A stretch of 62,311 nt of DNA, taken from contig JAGQWX010000029.1 in the NCBI GenBank assembly GCA_020436935.1, forward strand, positions 1 through 62,311. Reading direction: 5' to 3'. Under the pieces are notes generated by a model. The model ran no database searches and was not told the DNA's origin. It worked only from the letters and a program-made list of their open reading frames with translations. Source of the DNA: Saprospiraceae bacterium. GTDB taxonomy: Bacteria > Bacteroidota > Bacteroidia > Chitinophagales > Saprospiraceae. The first letter of the stretch is position 1. Each line of letters opens with the position of its first letter. Below are positions 8,241 to 17,780 of this stretch, piece by piece. Position numbers and translations under genes: made by a program.

Positions 8241-9701
8241 CTATTTTCTATCTTCAAGAATTTTGAAGAGCATTCCCGACTCTACAACGTCTGAAAGTTC
8301 CATTCCGTTCAAAATGGCCAGGTCTTCATATTTTGAAGATGGCATGCCAAATTCTTTCAGGGCGTCCTGGAGAGAAGATCTGCGTTTAGCTGTTACGATC
8401 TTCACGCGAGTTGGCAGCTTATTGATTTTTGAGGCATCATTCAAAGATTTGAAGCTCGTCATTGTATTTCTAAATGCACCTGAGTAGCTATCAAATGTCT
8501 TTTTGTAACTGAGACCCGTGAATTTGTAGATGGCGTTATTGTATTTGATCAAATACACCAAAGCCCTGATTGGGTCGCCGGTCTGCCCGGTTGCCTGGTC
8601 CTGTGGAACTACATCTCCAAGAATTGCCAGAGCAGGTAATCCATTCACTGTTGTATTCGCTGATTCAATGACGTTTAAGCCATTTCTCTCAATTACGTTT
8701 TGCCCTGCGGCGTTTAGATCAGAACCTTGTTCCAATTCCAACATCATTACGGCATTGTTGTCCTTTGGAGCCATTTGGACAGCAGATGGTGTATTGGCAG
8801 TCTGCCAACCTCCGGGAACTGCAAACATAAATCTCATTTCCGGGTGGTAGAAAACATTATTTTCGAAATACCCCTGCCTTGGATCATCCCCATAAATGAT
8901 GCCGTTGATCTTTGTCAGGTACTCATTTCTCTTCACTTTTAACTGATCTGCAGTTAAACCCTTGGAAGCCAGAACGACATCAGTATACTCGTTGACTTTT
9001 GTGTACCTGTTTCCCGGGTCAGGGTGTGTGGATAAAAAGGTTGGAATAGAACCACCTTCTCCGCTGAGCTTTTGAAGAGTTTTGAAAAACCCTGCCATGT
9101 AGTGTGAATTATAGCCAATGGTCGTGGAATATTCTACGCCCAGTTTATCTGATTGTGATTCGTTGTCTCTTGAATATTTCAATAGCAAAACACTGGCAGC
9201 ATTGCTGGCAAGATCAGCGTATTGTCTGAATTGCTCGGAAGCAATCATACCTCCTATGAGCAGGAGTTGAGAAAACAGTTGTTTTGTCTGAATATCGTTG
9301 GCGTGCCTTGCAGTAATATGTCCTATTTCATGACCCAAAACGCCGGCAAATTCTGCTTCATTGTTGAAGTGTGCCATAATGCCTCTGGTGAAATATACAT
9401 AACCTCCGGGGACGGCAAATGCGTTAACCACGGGTGAGTCAACTATTTTAAACTCATAACCCAGGTTGGGCCTGTGTGAAATAGCTGCCATTTCCTGTCC
9501 TTTCTGTGTGATGAATGCCTGGAGGTCTTTGTCTTCATATATACCATAGGTGGCTATTATTTGAGGATCGCTCTCTGCCCCAATTTGTTTTTCCTGTTCT
9601 TCCGACATCAAACTGATTTCTCTCTTTCCAGTGACAGGATTCCTGGCACAAGAATTCAAAAAGATGATGGTTAGAAGGAGATAAAAAATTCTGTTATTCA
9701 T
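8241..9701 (-). CDS. M48-family metalloprotease lipoprotein
   Basis: The 486-residue protein has a lipoprotein signal (lipobox LNSC, Cys 18) and a peptidase M48 domain. Zinc ligands are H124 and H128 in HEIGH; the downstream ESQSD segment (181-185) supplies the third ligand. The SHRPNLGYEF, NAFAVPGGYVYFTRG and STHPDPGNR blocks match the BepA/LoiP-type envelope proteases that handle outer-membrane protein quality control. The C-terminal half (about 290-486) is a beta-rich extension ending in a short LysM-like segment (about 445-485), as in many Bacteroidota homologues. It is transcribed alone. Confidence 0.85.
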   Translation of the reverse strand: MNNRIFYLLLTIIFLNSCARNPVTGKREISLMSEEQEKQIGAESDPQIIATYGIYEDKDLQAFITQKGQEMAAISHRPNLGYEFKIVDSPVVNAFAVPGGYVYFTRGIMAHFNNEAEFAGVLGHEIGHITARHANDIQTKQLFSQLLLIGGMIASEQFRQYADLASNAASVLLLKYSRDNESQSDKLGVEYSTTIGYNSHYMAGFFKTLQKLSGEGGSIPTFLSTHPDPGNRYTKVNEYTDVVLASKGLTADQLKVKRNEYLTKINGIIYGDDPRQGYFENNVFYHPEMRFMFAVPGGWQTANTPSAVQMAPKDNNAVMMLELEQGSDLNAAGQNVIERNGLNVIESANTTVNGLPALAILGDVVPQDQATGQTGDPIRALVYLIKYNNAIYKFTGLSYKKTFDSYSGAFRNTMTSFKSLNDASKINKLPTRVKIVTAKRRSSLQDALKEFGMPSSKYEDLAILNGMELSDVVESGMLFKILEDRK

Positions 9702-9905
9702 GGTTGATTCTTTAGTCTTTGTAATTTCAATGCTATAATTTGAACGAAAATATCATATTCTTTTGATGTCTTAAACAAGCACTATGTTCAATTCAAATGA
9801 CTATTTGTTTTGACATCTTCAAAATAATTCAATTTTACATATAAGATAATCGAATATTTATCGCCCATTGTTCATAATTGAATCAATTTCAAGGAGAGAT
9901 AAGTT

Positions 9906-11243
9906 CTAAAATGACTTAACATGCCACTTTTTGGACTTGAGGTAGACAAATGAAAATAAGAGAATTGCACCCCAGTAAATAAACTCTCCCGACCAAGCCC
10001 AATAGAGATTCAGATTGTATACTTTCAATACAAAAAACTCAAAGACCAGGTAAATTCCTGTAGCTATTGCCTGCAATATTAAAGCTTTGCGGGTATGCCC
10101 AGTACCTATGATTCCATTCAAATAAATTGATCCTATGCCAAACATGAATAAAATAGGAATTAACAGCAAAAGTAATCCCTGGGATTGAGAGATAATGTCA
10201 TCTTCCGCACCTCCGTATAAAGGATAGAGAAATATGTTTGGGAGTACAAGTACGGGTACTGAAATTAGCATGGTTGAAGCCAGATTCAGCCAATTGGTTT
10301 TATGTGTGATGGGAAGTACAGCTTGTCTTTTTTGCCTTCCAATAAAAATGGAGACCAGGGTATTTATACCTGTAGAAAACCCCCACGTTGGTATTGATAG
10401 TATGAGGTACACATTTCTGATGAGGTTGGATACTTTAAGATCAGCACTGCTGTTGTTTTCAATCCATGTAAAAAACACAAAATATGCTCCTAAGCCAAGA
10501 AAAGACTGGGCCACCATCGGGAAAGAAATGTTGAAGCTGTTTTTGAATAATTTGAGCTCCAGCTTTTTAAAACTGAGTAGGTCAAAGCTTCTGTTCACCT
10601 TGTCGAAAAACATATAGATGATGAAAGCGATAAATGCTATAACTTCAGAGAGGGTAGAAGCGATAGCGGCACCGCTTATTCCCATTGGATTGAAACCCCA
10701 ATGACCAAAAATCAAAACATAATTCAGAACAATGTTGCTAATGGTTAATATAGCGGTGTCAATCACTATGAATCGCGTATGGGTCACCGCGTTGTACAAT
10801 GCAATGATGGAGACTCCGGTAAAGCTGAAAAACAAGCCATAGCTCCGCAACTGGATGTAGTCGAGGCACAACTTTAGGATCTCAGGATCATTGATCAAAG
10901 ACCTGAAAAATGGCTCACTTAGATATTGAATAAATAAAAAGAGCAGCAAGGCCAAAATCAATTCATACGCTACCAGGCTCTGAAAGTATGATCCTATGGC
11001 AGAATGGTCGCGTTCTCCGTATTTTCGGGCAATCAGTATCTGTCCTCCTCTTGAAAAACCATAACCTATCGCAATAATAATGAGGTAAAAAGCACCTATC
11101 AAACCAATAGCTGCAAAATCAACAGTATCGTAATGGTAAAGAAAAATGTTGTCACTCAAGACTATGATGTTCTGGGCAGCACTTCCGATCATTATAGGAA
11201 GTGAGATCTTCAGAATGTGTCCATAAGAGGTTTTGATATTCAT
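9906..11243 (-). CDS. MATE-family efflux transporter
   Basis: I use ATG 11243 (445 residues) rather than a TTG three codons upstream. The protein is strongly hydrophobic with about 12 transmembrane helices in two homologous halves. The MATE pattern is visible (PIMIGSAAQNIIVLSDNIFL at the N-terminus, GFSRGGQILIARKYGE after helix 2 and SIPTWGFSTGINTLVSIFIG in the second half). These proteins export cationic drugs or metabolites using H+ or Na+ gradients; the substrate cannot be told. A -33/-7 promoter pair lies immediately upstream. Confidence 0.88.
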   Translation of the reverse strand: MNIKTSYGHILKISLPIMIGSAAQNIIVLSDNIFLYHYDTVDFAAIGLIGAFYLIIIAIGYGFSRGGQILIARKYGERDHSAIGSYFQSLVAYELILALLLFLFIQYLSEPFFRSLINDPEILKLCLDYIQLRSYGLFFSFTGVSIIALYNAVTHTRFIVIDTAILTISNIVLNYVLIFGHWGFNPMGISGAAIASTLSEVIAFIAFIIYMFFDKVNRSFDLLSFKKLELKLFKNSFNISFPMVAQSFLGLGAYFVFFTWIENNSSADLKVSNLIRNVYLILSIPTWGFSTGINTLVSIFIGRQKRQAVLPITHKTNWLNLASTMLISVPVLVLPNIFLYPLYGGAEDDIISQSQGLLLLLIPILFMFGIGSIYLNGIIGTGHTRKALILQAIATGIYLVFEFFVLKVYNLNLYWAWSGEFIYWGAILLFSFVYLKSKKWHVKSF

Positions 11244-11249
11244 AAAAAA

Positions 11250-11282
11250 CAAATATAACCTTCTCCATGATATTTAAACAAA
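11250..11282 (-). promoter_or_regulatory. Promoter with both -33 (TTTG) and -7 (TATATTTG) elements
   Basis: On the minus strand, TTTG (plus 11279-11282), a 21-base spacer and TATATTTG (plus 11250-11257) match the Bacteroidota promoter. The -7 box ends only 6 bases before the MATE gene's ATG, so transcription would start at or very near the start codon. Confidence 0.5.
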
Positions 11283-11353
11283 ATAAGCTTAAATGTGGTG
11301 CGGTTTACAATTAAAAGTCTCAAATTAGTGGCATCAATTTACATCCAATTTTG

Positions 11354-13426
11354 ATGTGCAAGAACAATAAATGGTTCATAATTTTTTTGCTCATGTTTGT
11401 CATGGCTTTTAAGTCATTTGGCCAAACCGATTCAATTGGACCAATTGTTGAGCGCATCCTTGAATTCTATTTGGAAAACAATGAAATAGAAGACTTCGAC
11501 AATAATACTGCATTTGAGCGATTGTATGATTTTGGTGAAAATCCTCTAAACCTCAACAAAGCTACAGCTGCCGACTTCCAGGAATTGTTCTTCCTGACCC
11601 CTGTGGAAATTCAGGCCATCATCGATCACCGCAATACTTATGGCGACTTTTTAGCTGTAGAGGAATTGCAGACGGTGGATGCCTTGGGCATTACAACCGC
11701 AAGGATGATGCTGCCTTTTTGTATGGTTGGTGAACGTGGAAATTTTTCAGGTTTTCGGGAAATCATTGCTGCAGGTAAGTCGCAACTTTTTCTAAAATAT
11801 AAGAGGACGCTGGAGGATAAGGCAGGATATCTGCCCAACAGCAATGGTGAAACAAGATATCTGGGAGATCCCAATTATGGATATATCAGGTATAGATTCA
11901 ACAGCGGAAGAAGGCTTAAGGCTGGATTTACTGCCGAGAAAGACGCAGGAGAGCAGTTCTTTGGCGAAAAAAGCAAGTACGGTTTTGATTTTTATTCTGC
12001 CTATGTCTACGCAGAAAAATTGACACCCTGGTTGGAACAACTTTCTTTAGGCGATTATACCATGAGCATGGGACAGGGGCTCATCCTACATAATGGATTT
12101 GGCTATGGTAAAAGTGCTTTTGTCACCTCTTTCAAGAAAAACAATCAACACCTCCGACAATACAGCTCAGTAAATGAAAACTTGTATTTCAGAGGGGCAG
12201 GGGCTACGGTAAAGATTTTTGATCAGCTCAGACTCACACTTGCCTATAGTTATAAAAAAATTGACGGTTCTATTAATCTGGATACCATAGACAATTCTGA
12301 ACCGGAAGCATTTTTTAGCTCTTTGCTTCAGGGCGGACTGCACAGAACAAGCCGGGAATTGGAGAACAAAGGCTCTATCACTCAACAAAATATAGGTGGT
12401 GTGCTTGAATACAGATACAAAGGGGTGAAATTGGGACTTAATCACCTGCAGTACTACTTTAGTTCACCATTACTGCGAGACCCTGTTCCATATCGTCGTT
12501 TTTACTTCAATGGGGATAGGCTGGTTAATACAAGTTTTGACTATGATTATACCTATAAAAATCTAAACATTTTTGGTGAATTGGCCATGAGTGATAATGG
12601 TGGCAAGGCGATGAGCCACAATGCTTTGATCGCCTTGAGCAGGAGGGCTGATGTTGCAGTGAATTACAGGAAGTTTGACAAAGATTACCAGGTTTTGGAG
12701 GCGAATGCTTTTTCAGAAGGAAGCCTGCCCATTGATGAACAGGCTTTGTACATCGGAGCCGAAATACGTCCTAACAATGAATGGAAACTTAGTGCCTATC
12801 AGGACATCTGGAAGCACGAGTGGTTGCGATACAGGGTAGATGCACCAAGTGCAGGGAAGGAATTCCTTGCGAGAATAGAATACACTAAGAAGAGGAAATT
12901 CAATGCTTATGTCATGTACAGGTATGAACAAAAGCAGCGGAATTCTTCTTTAAATACAGAAAAAATTGACCCACTGACCGATTTTACAGTTCAAAAGTTA
13001 AGGGTTCATTTTTCACAGAAGGTCAATAAAGATCTGGAATTTAAAGCCAGGGCTGAAGTATCTCAAGCCAATTCTGACAACAAAGGCACTCAAGGTAACC
13101 TTTTGTTTTTTGACGTATTATACAAACCAATCGGCAGGTCATTTGATGTTATTGGAAGATATGCCATGTTTGATGCCAATGGTTTTGATTCCAGGGTGTA
13201 CATGTATGAAAATGATTTGCTTTACGAGTACAGCATTCCGTTTTTTCAAAACAAGGGCAGGAGGTTTTATCTGATTTATCGTCAGAGCCTCGCCCGGGGA
13301 CTTACACTTGAAACCAAGTTTTCGCAAACCATCTATCAGGACATTGATGAAATCAGTTCGGGTACAGAATTGATCTCGGGTCCGTCTAAAACTGATTTCA
13401 AAGTGCAATTGCGCTGGAGTTTCTAG
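11354..13426 (+). CDS. Helix-hairpin-helix protein with outer-membrane beta-barrel-like C-terminus
   Basis: I use ATG 11354 (690 residues); the codon before it is TTG. After a signal peptide (about 1-24, ending FGQ), there is a helix-hairpin-helix region (about 65-125, with LNLNKATAADFQEL and the GDFLAVEELQTV turn), as in ComEA-like domains. The rest (about 140-690) is rich in alternating beta-strands with aromatic ends and finishes in VQLRWSF, an outer-membrane barrel-type terminus. This architecture is common in Bacteroidota and has no proven function. The 3' end overlaps the convergent arginine deiminase gene by 4 bases. Confidence 0.75.
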   Translation: MCKNNKWFIIFLLMFVMAFKSFGQTDSIGPIVERILEFYLENNEIEDFDNNTAFERLYDFGENPLNLNKATAADFQELFFLTPVEIQAIIDHRNTYGDFLAVEELQTVDALGITTARMMLPFCMVGERGNFSGFREIIAAGKSQLFLKYKRTLEDKAGYLPNSNGETRYLGDPNYGYIRYRFNSGRRLKAGFTAEKDAGEQFFGEKSKYGFDFYSAYVYAEKLTPWLEQLSLGDYTMSMGQGLILHNGFGYGKSAFVTSFKKNNQHLRQYSSVNENLYFRGAGATVKIFDQLRLTLAYSYKKIDGSINLDTIDNSEPEAFFSSLLQGGLHRTSRELENKGSITQQNIGGVLEYRYKGVKLGLNHLQYYFSSPLLRDPVPYRRFYFNGDRLVNTSFDYDYTYKNLNIFGELAMSDNGGKAMSHNALIALSRRADVAVNYRKFDKDYQVLEANAFSEGSLPIDEQALYIGAEIRPNNEWKLSAYQDIWKHEWLRYRVDAPSAGKEFLARIEYTKKRKFNAYVMYRYEQKQRNSSLNTEKIDPLTDFTVQKLRVHFSQKVNKDLEFKARAEVSQANSDNKGTQGNLLFFDVLYKPIGRSFDVIGRYAMFDANGFDSRVYMYENDLLYEYSIPFFQNKGRRFYLIYRQSLARGLTLETKFSQTIYQDIDEISSGTELISGPSKTDFKVQLRWSF

Positions 13427-14679
13427 ATCTGATCCCGGATCAACGGGCAGGTCATACAGTGGGAGCCTCCTCTGGCTCTTGACAGTTCACTGCTGGGTAT
13501 GGTGATGATGGTATTTTTGATCATGTCAGGAGTCATGGCGCCGTCTTCAAGTATTTCCAGCAATGCCTCTGCTCCGATGATGTTGTACCCTGCATTTCTG
13601 AAAGCTTGTTCAGTCCTTGGATTTCGGTCATAAGAAATGGCGACTCCCGGTTTTATGGTGACCAGGTTACATCCGTCTGTCCATTGTTCTCTTTCCTGAT
13701 AGGGCGATATGCCGTTACCGCTGAATATAAAATTGGCATCAGGATTGATTTCTGTGAGAATGAAAGATTTTACGCTGTCAAAAATCTTAATGCTGCCATC
13801 TTTAGAATATACTTCCACATTGGAACTGTTGCCATCAAAAATAATGGGCTTGAAGCAGACAAAGTCTTTTTCTGATATCCTGGTGAATAGTGTGTCTATG
13901 TGCATGTATGACCGGTCGTCAGGAATATTGATGCGCACCACATTGTCGATGATGTTGTGTTTGAAAAGATAATCGCGGATCAGTTTGATGGCGTGACCGC
14001 TGGTGCGTTCTGAGGAGCCGATCAGCAGATAATGTTCGTTGATGATCATGACATCTCCCCCTTCGACATTTACCTTTTCGCCATTTCTTGAAGGTGGGAA
14101 TTCGTCCACATTGTTGAGGTCTATGATTTTATTGTCGTTGGAGGTTGCATTGAAAAATGGATGATGCTGGAAAATAAATCGAGTCAGCAAGTTTTCCCTA
14201 AAACGGGCTTGTTTTGCGGCCTTGGTTACTATCACATGATCATTGACACCGACGGCTATGTCTCTTGTGAATATAAAGTTTGGAATAGGGTCAAAAAATA
14301 TGAAATCATCTTCACTCTGGTAACCTGTGACAAGGACCTTGGTCAAGGTATCGTTGTCCATGGCAGATAAAATGCGATAATAGTCGCCAGGGAGCTCCTC
14401 ATAATCGATCACATCAAGGATGAGTTTCTCTCTGGATTCCCCTCCTGTTTCAAGACAATTGTATAAGAGATCCTCTACCTCAAGAACGTTTTGTTTGCCG
14501 ATCATGGCAGACAAAACATTGGTGAATATCTTGTGTTCTTCAATCATCTGCGGGAGGTAGACGATGTCATCAAACAACAATTCGGTAGCTCTTTTCGGGG
14601 TGATGCGTGCTATGCCTTTATCTGGTCTGTGCACAAGGACTTTACGCAATTGGCCTATCTCAGAATTTACTGCGATCAT
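13423..14679 (-). CDS. Arginine deiminase family protein
   Basis: The 418-residue protein has the full arginine deiminase catalytic set: D140 (FTRD), E206 (NVEGGD), H260 and D262 (MHIDTLF) and the nucleophile C408 in GGSHCMTCP. The family hydrolyses arginine to citrulline and ammonia. No ornithine carbamoyltransferase, carbamate kinase or arginine/ornithine antiporter lies nearby, so the role as a classical ATP-yielding pathway is unproven; arginine catabolism or acid defence are possible. A kinase-fold-like gene lies upstream on the same strand with a 49-base gap, so they are likely co-transcribed. Confidence 0.85.
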   Translation of the reverse strand: MIAVNSEIGQLRKVLVHRPDKGIARITPKRATELLFDDIVYLPQMIEEHKIFTNVLSAMIGKQNVLEVEDLLYNCLETGGESREKLILDVIDYEELPGDYYRILSAMDNDTLTKVLVTGYQSEDDFIFFDPIPNFIFTRDIAVGVNDHVIVTKAAKQARFRENLLTRFIFQHHPFFNATSNDNKIIDLNNVDEFPPSRNGEKVNVEGGDVMIINEHYLLIGSSERTSGHAIKLIRDYLFKHNIIDNVVRINIPDDRSYMHIDTLFTRISEKDFVCFKPIIFDGNSSNVEVYSKDGSIKIFDSVKSFILTEINPDANFIFSGNGISPYQEREQWTDGCNLVTIKPGVAISYDRNPRTEQAFRNAGYNIIGAEALLEILEDGAMTPDMIKNTIITIPSSELSRARGGSHCMTCPLIRDQI

Positions 14680-14728
14680 AAGTGCTTCAATTTGGTTGGT
14701 AGAAAAATTTGAATTTCAGACAGCAAAG

Positions 14729-15778
14729 TTAATTGACTCCCTGAATGAATTCTTTCTGGAGGAGCAATTTAATATTTGTTCTTACCAATTGGCCCATGTT
14801 TTCACAACTGTTGAATGCCTCGTATTTGTGGTGTGTTGCCAATTCACTACGGAGTTGTTCGATCTTGTCCTGAAAGCTGAGCTGGTCTTTTTCCATCAGA
14901 TCGAGTAAAGCTTCCAGCTTAGCCATGGATTCTTTTGCTCTTCTGGCTATATTGGTATGCTCTTCGTGCTGGTATTGTTTGACAGTCTCGTGTGTGAGGT
15001 ATTTCAATCCGAGCAGGATGATGGCATTGTTCTCTTTGAAGTATTGGGGCAGGTAAAAAGTCTTCCTGGATTCAAAACTTTGCTGGTCAAAGTCAATGGC
15101 CCTTATCCTGTATTGCATGCCTTCAATGTCAGGCGTGATATCCACGATGTAATTGTAGGAACGCATATCTCCCAATAATCTGATAAAACATCTTTCATTG
15201 AATTTGATGAATTCTTTTGCAATCCTGATTTGGTCAAATTTTGAGACATTCAAGTTATTCTCAGTAAAAACATCTCCTGGAATTCCTGCGATATGTTCCT
15301 CAATCAAAGTTTTTTCATTGAGCAAATAAGTAACTCTGTTGGGAGACAATATGTCTTCCAGCTCAAGTCCGTAGACCCTGGAGGCATCTACTTTTTTGAT
15401 GTAAAAATGATCATAATTGTCGTTGAACTTATTGATAATTCTTATCCTATAAGGATTGGTATTCCCAAATCGACAGAAATCTATTCGACTGACACTCAGG
15501 TGTTTGATCATGTCCAGATTGCCATCGTACTTCAATACTGCGTATATCACACAGAGGTTATAATGGATGTCTTCAAGTTCGTAATCATGGTAATAAATGG
15601 TCTCCCAGAAAGTATCATTTCCATTTCTGTCCAAAAGCGGTATTCTCGCCATTGACCTGCCCATGTCATCGTACTGCAGCGGCAAGTCGGTCAATCTGCC
15701 GTAATGCTTGAGGTATTTTAATAGGTCCGCGCTGATGGGGAAGGCAGGTTTTTTCCTTGAAGGTTTATTGAGTTGCAT
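14729..15778 (-). CDS. Uncharacterised protein with protein-kinase-like fold features
   Basis: I do not know this 349-residue protein as a named family. Its middle reads like an APH/HipA-type kinase: FYIKKVD (K128/K129, as a beta-3 lysine), a hinge-like LIEEHIAGIPGDVF (158-171), a catalytic-loop-like GDMRSYNYIVD (D204, N209) and a metal-binding-loop-like AIDFD (D229, D231). The N-terminus (1-110) and helical C-terminus (260-349) are unassigned. There is no signal peptide, so it is cytoplasmic. It precedes arginine deiminase by 49 bases, and both probably use the promoter at 15799. Kinase activity is an inference from motifs only. Confidence 0.55.
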   Translation of the reverse strand: MQLNKPSRKKPAFPISADLLKYLKHYGRLTDLPLQYDDMGRSMARIPLLDRNGNDTFWETIYYHDYELEDIHYNLCVIYAVLKYDGNLDMIKHLSVSRIDFCRFGNTNPYRIRIINKFNDNYDHFYIKKVDASRVYGLELEDILSPNRVTYLLNEKTLIEEHIAGIPGDVFTENNLNVSKFDQIRIAKEFIKFNERCFIRLLGDMRSYNYIVDITPDIEGMQYRIRAIDFDQQSFESRKTFYLPQYFKENNAIILLGLKYLTHETVKQYQHEEHTNIARRAKESMAKLEALLDLMEKDQLSFQDKIEQLRSELATHHKYEAFNSCENMGQLVRTNIKLLLQKEFIQGVN

Positions 15779-15798
15779 GCAAAATGATCACTTTGTTA

Positions 15799-15806
15799 CA
15801 AATGTA
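15799..15806 (-). promoter_or_regulatory. Putative -7 box (TACATTTG)
   Basis: Matches TAnnTTTG on the minus strand, 21 bases upstream of the kinase-like gene's ATG. It would drive the kinase-like and arginine deiminase pair. Confidence 0.5.
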
Positions 15807-15900
15807 AAATAAAATATCAGAGGTTTTGGTGTTGATCTTTCATTGATTGTCCTCATGGCAATAATTGATTTTGATATATGCCCTGTCTTGTAAAATTGTT

Positions 15901-15908
15901 TATGTTTG
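15901..15908 (+). promoter_or_regulatory. Putative -7 box (TATGTTTG)
   Basis: Matches TAnnTTTG, 17 bases before the ATG of the CBS-domain gene. Confidence 0.45.
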
Positions 15909-15925
15909 TTTTATAATTTTCCAAA

Positions 15926-16393
15926 ATGAAGAATGCTGCGCATAAGCTCAATCAATACAAAGTAAAAGAAGTCATGAGTAAAAATGTGGTCTCGGTCGGG
16001 AAGGATACCATACTCGTTGACCTGGAAGCTGTATTTGATAAACACAAAGTACACCATCTGCCTGTTCTGGACGAGCAAGGTAAGGTGATTGGTATAGTCA
16101 GTCAATCCGATATGTTGCTTATCAAAGAATGGGGGACAGATTCAAAGGCCAAAGGCATTGATGCTCGTAACAGTATACTTCTAAGAAGTAATTTGGTTTC
16201 GGATATTATGACTTCAGAACCTTTGACAATCGGCGAAGAAGAAAGAATTGGCAAAGCTGTAGAAATTTTCTTAGAAAACAACTTTAAATGCCTACCAGTA
16301 GTCAATGACAACAATATGCTTTGTGGAATCATCACCACATATGATTTACTTGTTCTTGCGTACACTGACTTTAATACCACATTAATCGACTAG
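15926..16393 (+). CDS. CBS-domain pair protein
   Basis: The 155-residue protein consists of two CBS motifs (about 12-68 and 86-150). Each has the usual pattern: VKEVMSKNVVSV...HHLPVLDEQGKVIGIVSQSDML and VSDIMTSEPLTI...KCLPVVNDNNMLCGIITTYDLL. CBS pairs (Bateman modules) bind adenine nucleotides and report energy state. No effector domain is attached, so it is probably a stand-alone sensor acting in trans. The LOG-family gene starts 4 bases after its stop. Confidence 0.9.
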   Translation: MKNAAHKLNQYKVKEVMSKNVVSVGKDTILVDLEAVFDKHKVHHLPVLDEQGKVIGIVSQSDMLLIKEWGTDSKAKGIDARNSILLRSNLVSDIMTSEPLTIGEEERIGKAVEIFLENNFKCLPVVNDNNMLCGIITTYDLLVLAYTDFNTTLID

Positions 16394-16397
16394 GATT

Positions 16398-17150
16398 TTG
16401 ACAGAAATTATAAGATCGAAGACCCTTCCTACAGGAAAGCCAATTATTGATCAGAACACCGAATTTTTAGATGGCCCCAACAGTCGGGGTAAGGAATTAT
16501 CTATGGTCTTCAAGACTGGGATGCAACTGATAAAGGGATTCAGAAAGTTACACTTTGTAGGACCATGCATCTCTGTATTTGGTTCTGCGAGATTCAAAGA
16601 AGATCACCCCGATTATCAATTGGCAATGGCATGCGGAAAAGCAATTGCAGCTATGGGCTTGACGACTATGACAGGCGGTGGCCCTGGTGTCATGGAGGCT
16701 GCAAACCGTGGCGCATTCGAAAATGGAGGCAGATCAGTAGGTTGCACCATAAAACTACCACATGAGCAGGTGACCAACCCATACATGCACGATTATGTTG
16801 ATGTAGAATTCTTCTTTGTGAGAAAGGTTCTTTTGGTCAAATATTCTTATGCTTTTGTTGTTTTACCAGGAGGTTTTGGTACACTTGACGAACTCTTTGA
16901 AACCTTGACCCTCATCCAGACCGGATTTCTGCACAGTTTCCCTTTGGTGATCATGGGGACAGATTATTATGAAGAGATCAATCAATTTATTGACAAAATG
17001 ATTGTCAATGGTACGATTTCGTCGAATGACAGAAAACTGGTTTTATTTACAGATAGCATTGAAGAAATGACCGACCACATCAGTAAATACATTTCCACAA
17101 ATTATAAAGTCAGCAAAAAACCAACTCGTTGGTGGTTACTTGGTGAATGA
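16398..17150 (+). CDS. LOG-family nucleoside 5'-monophosphate phosphoribohydrolase
   Basis: The 250-residue protein has the Rossmann-type lysine decarboxylase-like/LOG fold with both signatures: GGGPGVMEAANRGAF and PGGFGTLDELFE. LOG enzymes release the base from nucleoside monophosphates, including cytokinin precursors; bacterial homologues are often purine-specific. There is no in-frame ATG before the conserved GPNSRGKEL segment, so the start is most likely TTG 16398, with a weak AGGA just ahead. It is coupled to the CBS gene and overlaps the convergent DUF5683 gene by 15 bases. Confidence 0.85.
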   Translation: MTEIIRSKTLPTGKPIIDQNTEFLDGPNSRGKELSMVFKTGMQLIKGFRKLHFVGPCISVFGSARFKEDHPDYQLAMACGKAIAAMGLTTMTGGGPGVMEAANRGAFENGGRSVGCTIKLPHEQVTNPYMHDYVDVEFFFVRKVLLVKYSYAFVVLPGGFGTLDELFETLTLIQTGFLHSFPLVIMGTDYYEEINQFIDKMIVNGTISSNDRKLVLFTDSIEEMTDHISKYISTNYKVSKKPTRWWLLGE

Positions 17151-17735
17151 AAAGCTGGACAAAGGAATAGAAACGCTGATGATATTTGATACCGGGACAG
17201 TCTGCAATTCAGGAGGTCCGAGAGACAGGTCTTGTGAGATATCAAACTCAATCAAATGTCGGTCTACAAAGGCGTCAAATACTGTGACCAGATGGGCTAT
17301 CCCAAAATACAACCAGGCGTACTCATATTTTTGTCGGTAAGCAGATCTTAGAGGTGCGACATCCGAAGCAGAAAAAAAGTCAGGATGACTGCCTCCACCG
17401 GCTAAGGTTTTATAAATGTTGTCGTATTTTTTGTATAAAGTTTGATTGAAGTATACATTGTAATATGCTACTCCATCGATGCCAATGGCTAGCGGAACCT
17501 TCCACCATTTTTTATTATAGGCCTGGCCCCCCCCGGGTATTACCAGACTGTACAACGCAGCTCTCCCAGGCTTACCACGAAACAGCGTAAAAAAGGTGTT
17601 GCTCTTTTTGGTGGTGTCCGAAACACTGATGGTGTCACTGGCCGTGGTAATATTCTGGCTCCATGCACCAATTGCACTGAAACCTATGAACATTAAAATC
17701 ATTATACCTCTATTCAGCCAATTCAACCTTTCCAA
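17136..17735 (-). CDS. DUF5683 membrane protein, ParAB-linked
   Basis: The protein is 199 residues from TTG 17735, or 188 from ATG 17702; the TTG start supplies the positively charged n-region (residues 1-11) that the signal peptide would otherwise lack. After the signal it has the DUF5683 pattern RAALYSLVIPGGGQAYNKKWWKVP and a hydrophobic helix. This family regularly sits behind parB in Bacteroidota and has no known function. The IPGGG codons contain a run of eight G residues (plus-strand C-run 17527-17534), a possible slippage site. Confidence 0.8.
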   Translation of the reverse strand: MERLNWLNRGIMILMFIGFSAIGAWSQNITTASDTISVSDTTKKSNTFFTLFRGKPGRAALYSLVIPGGGQAYNKKWWKVPLAIGIDGVAYYNVYFNQTLYKKYDNIYKTLAGGGSHPDFFSASDVAPLRSAYRQKYEYAWLYFGIAHLVTVFDAFVDRHLIEFDISQDLSLGPPELQTVPVSNIISVSIPLSSFSFTK

Positions 17736-17780
17736 TATTTGTGGTTTGCTTTCAAAAAACGAAACAAGAAGAGAAAATGG

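Noticed and set aside
13423-14679. Complete arginine deiminase (arcABCD) energy pathway
   Set aside because: Only the deiminase is present; no carbamoyltransferase, carbamate kinase or antiporter gene in the window.
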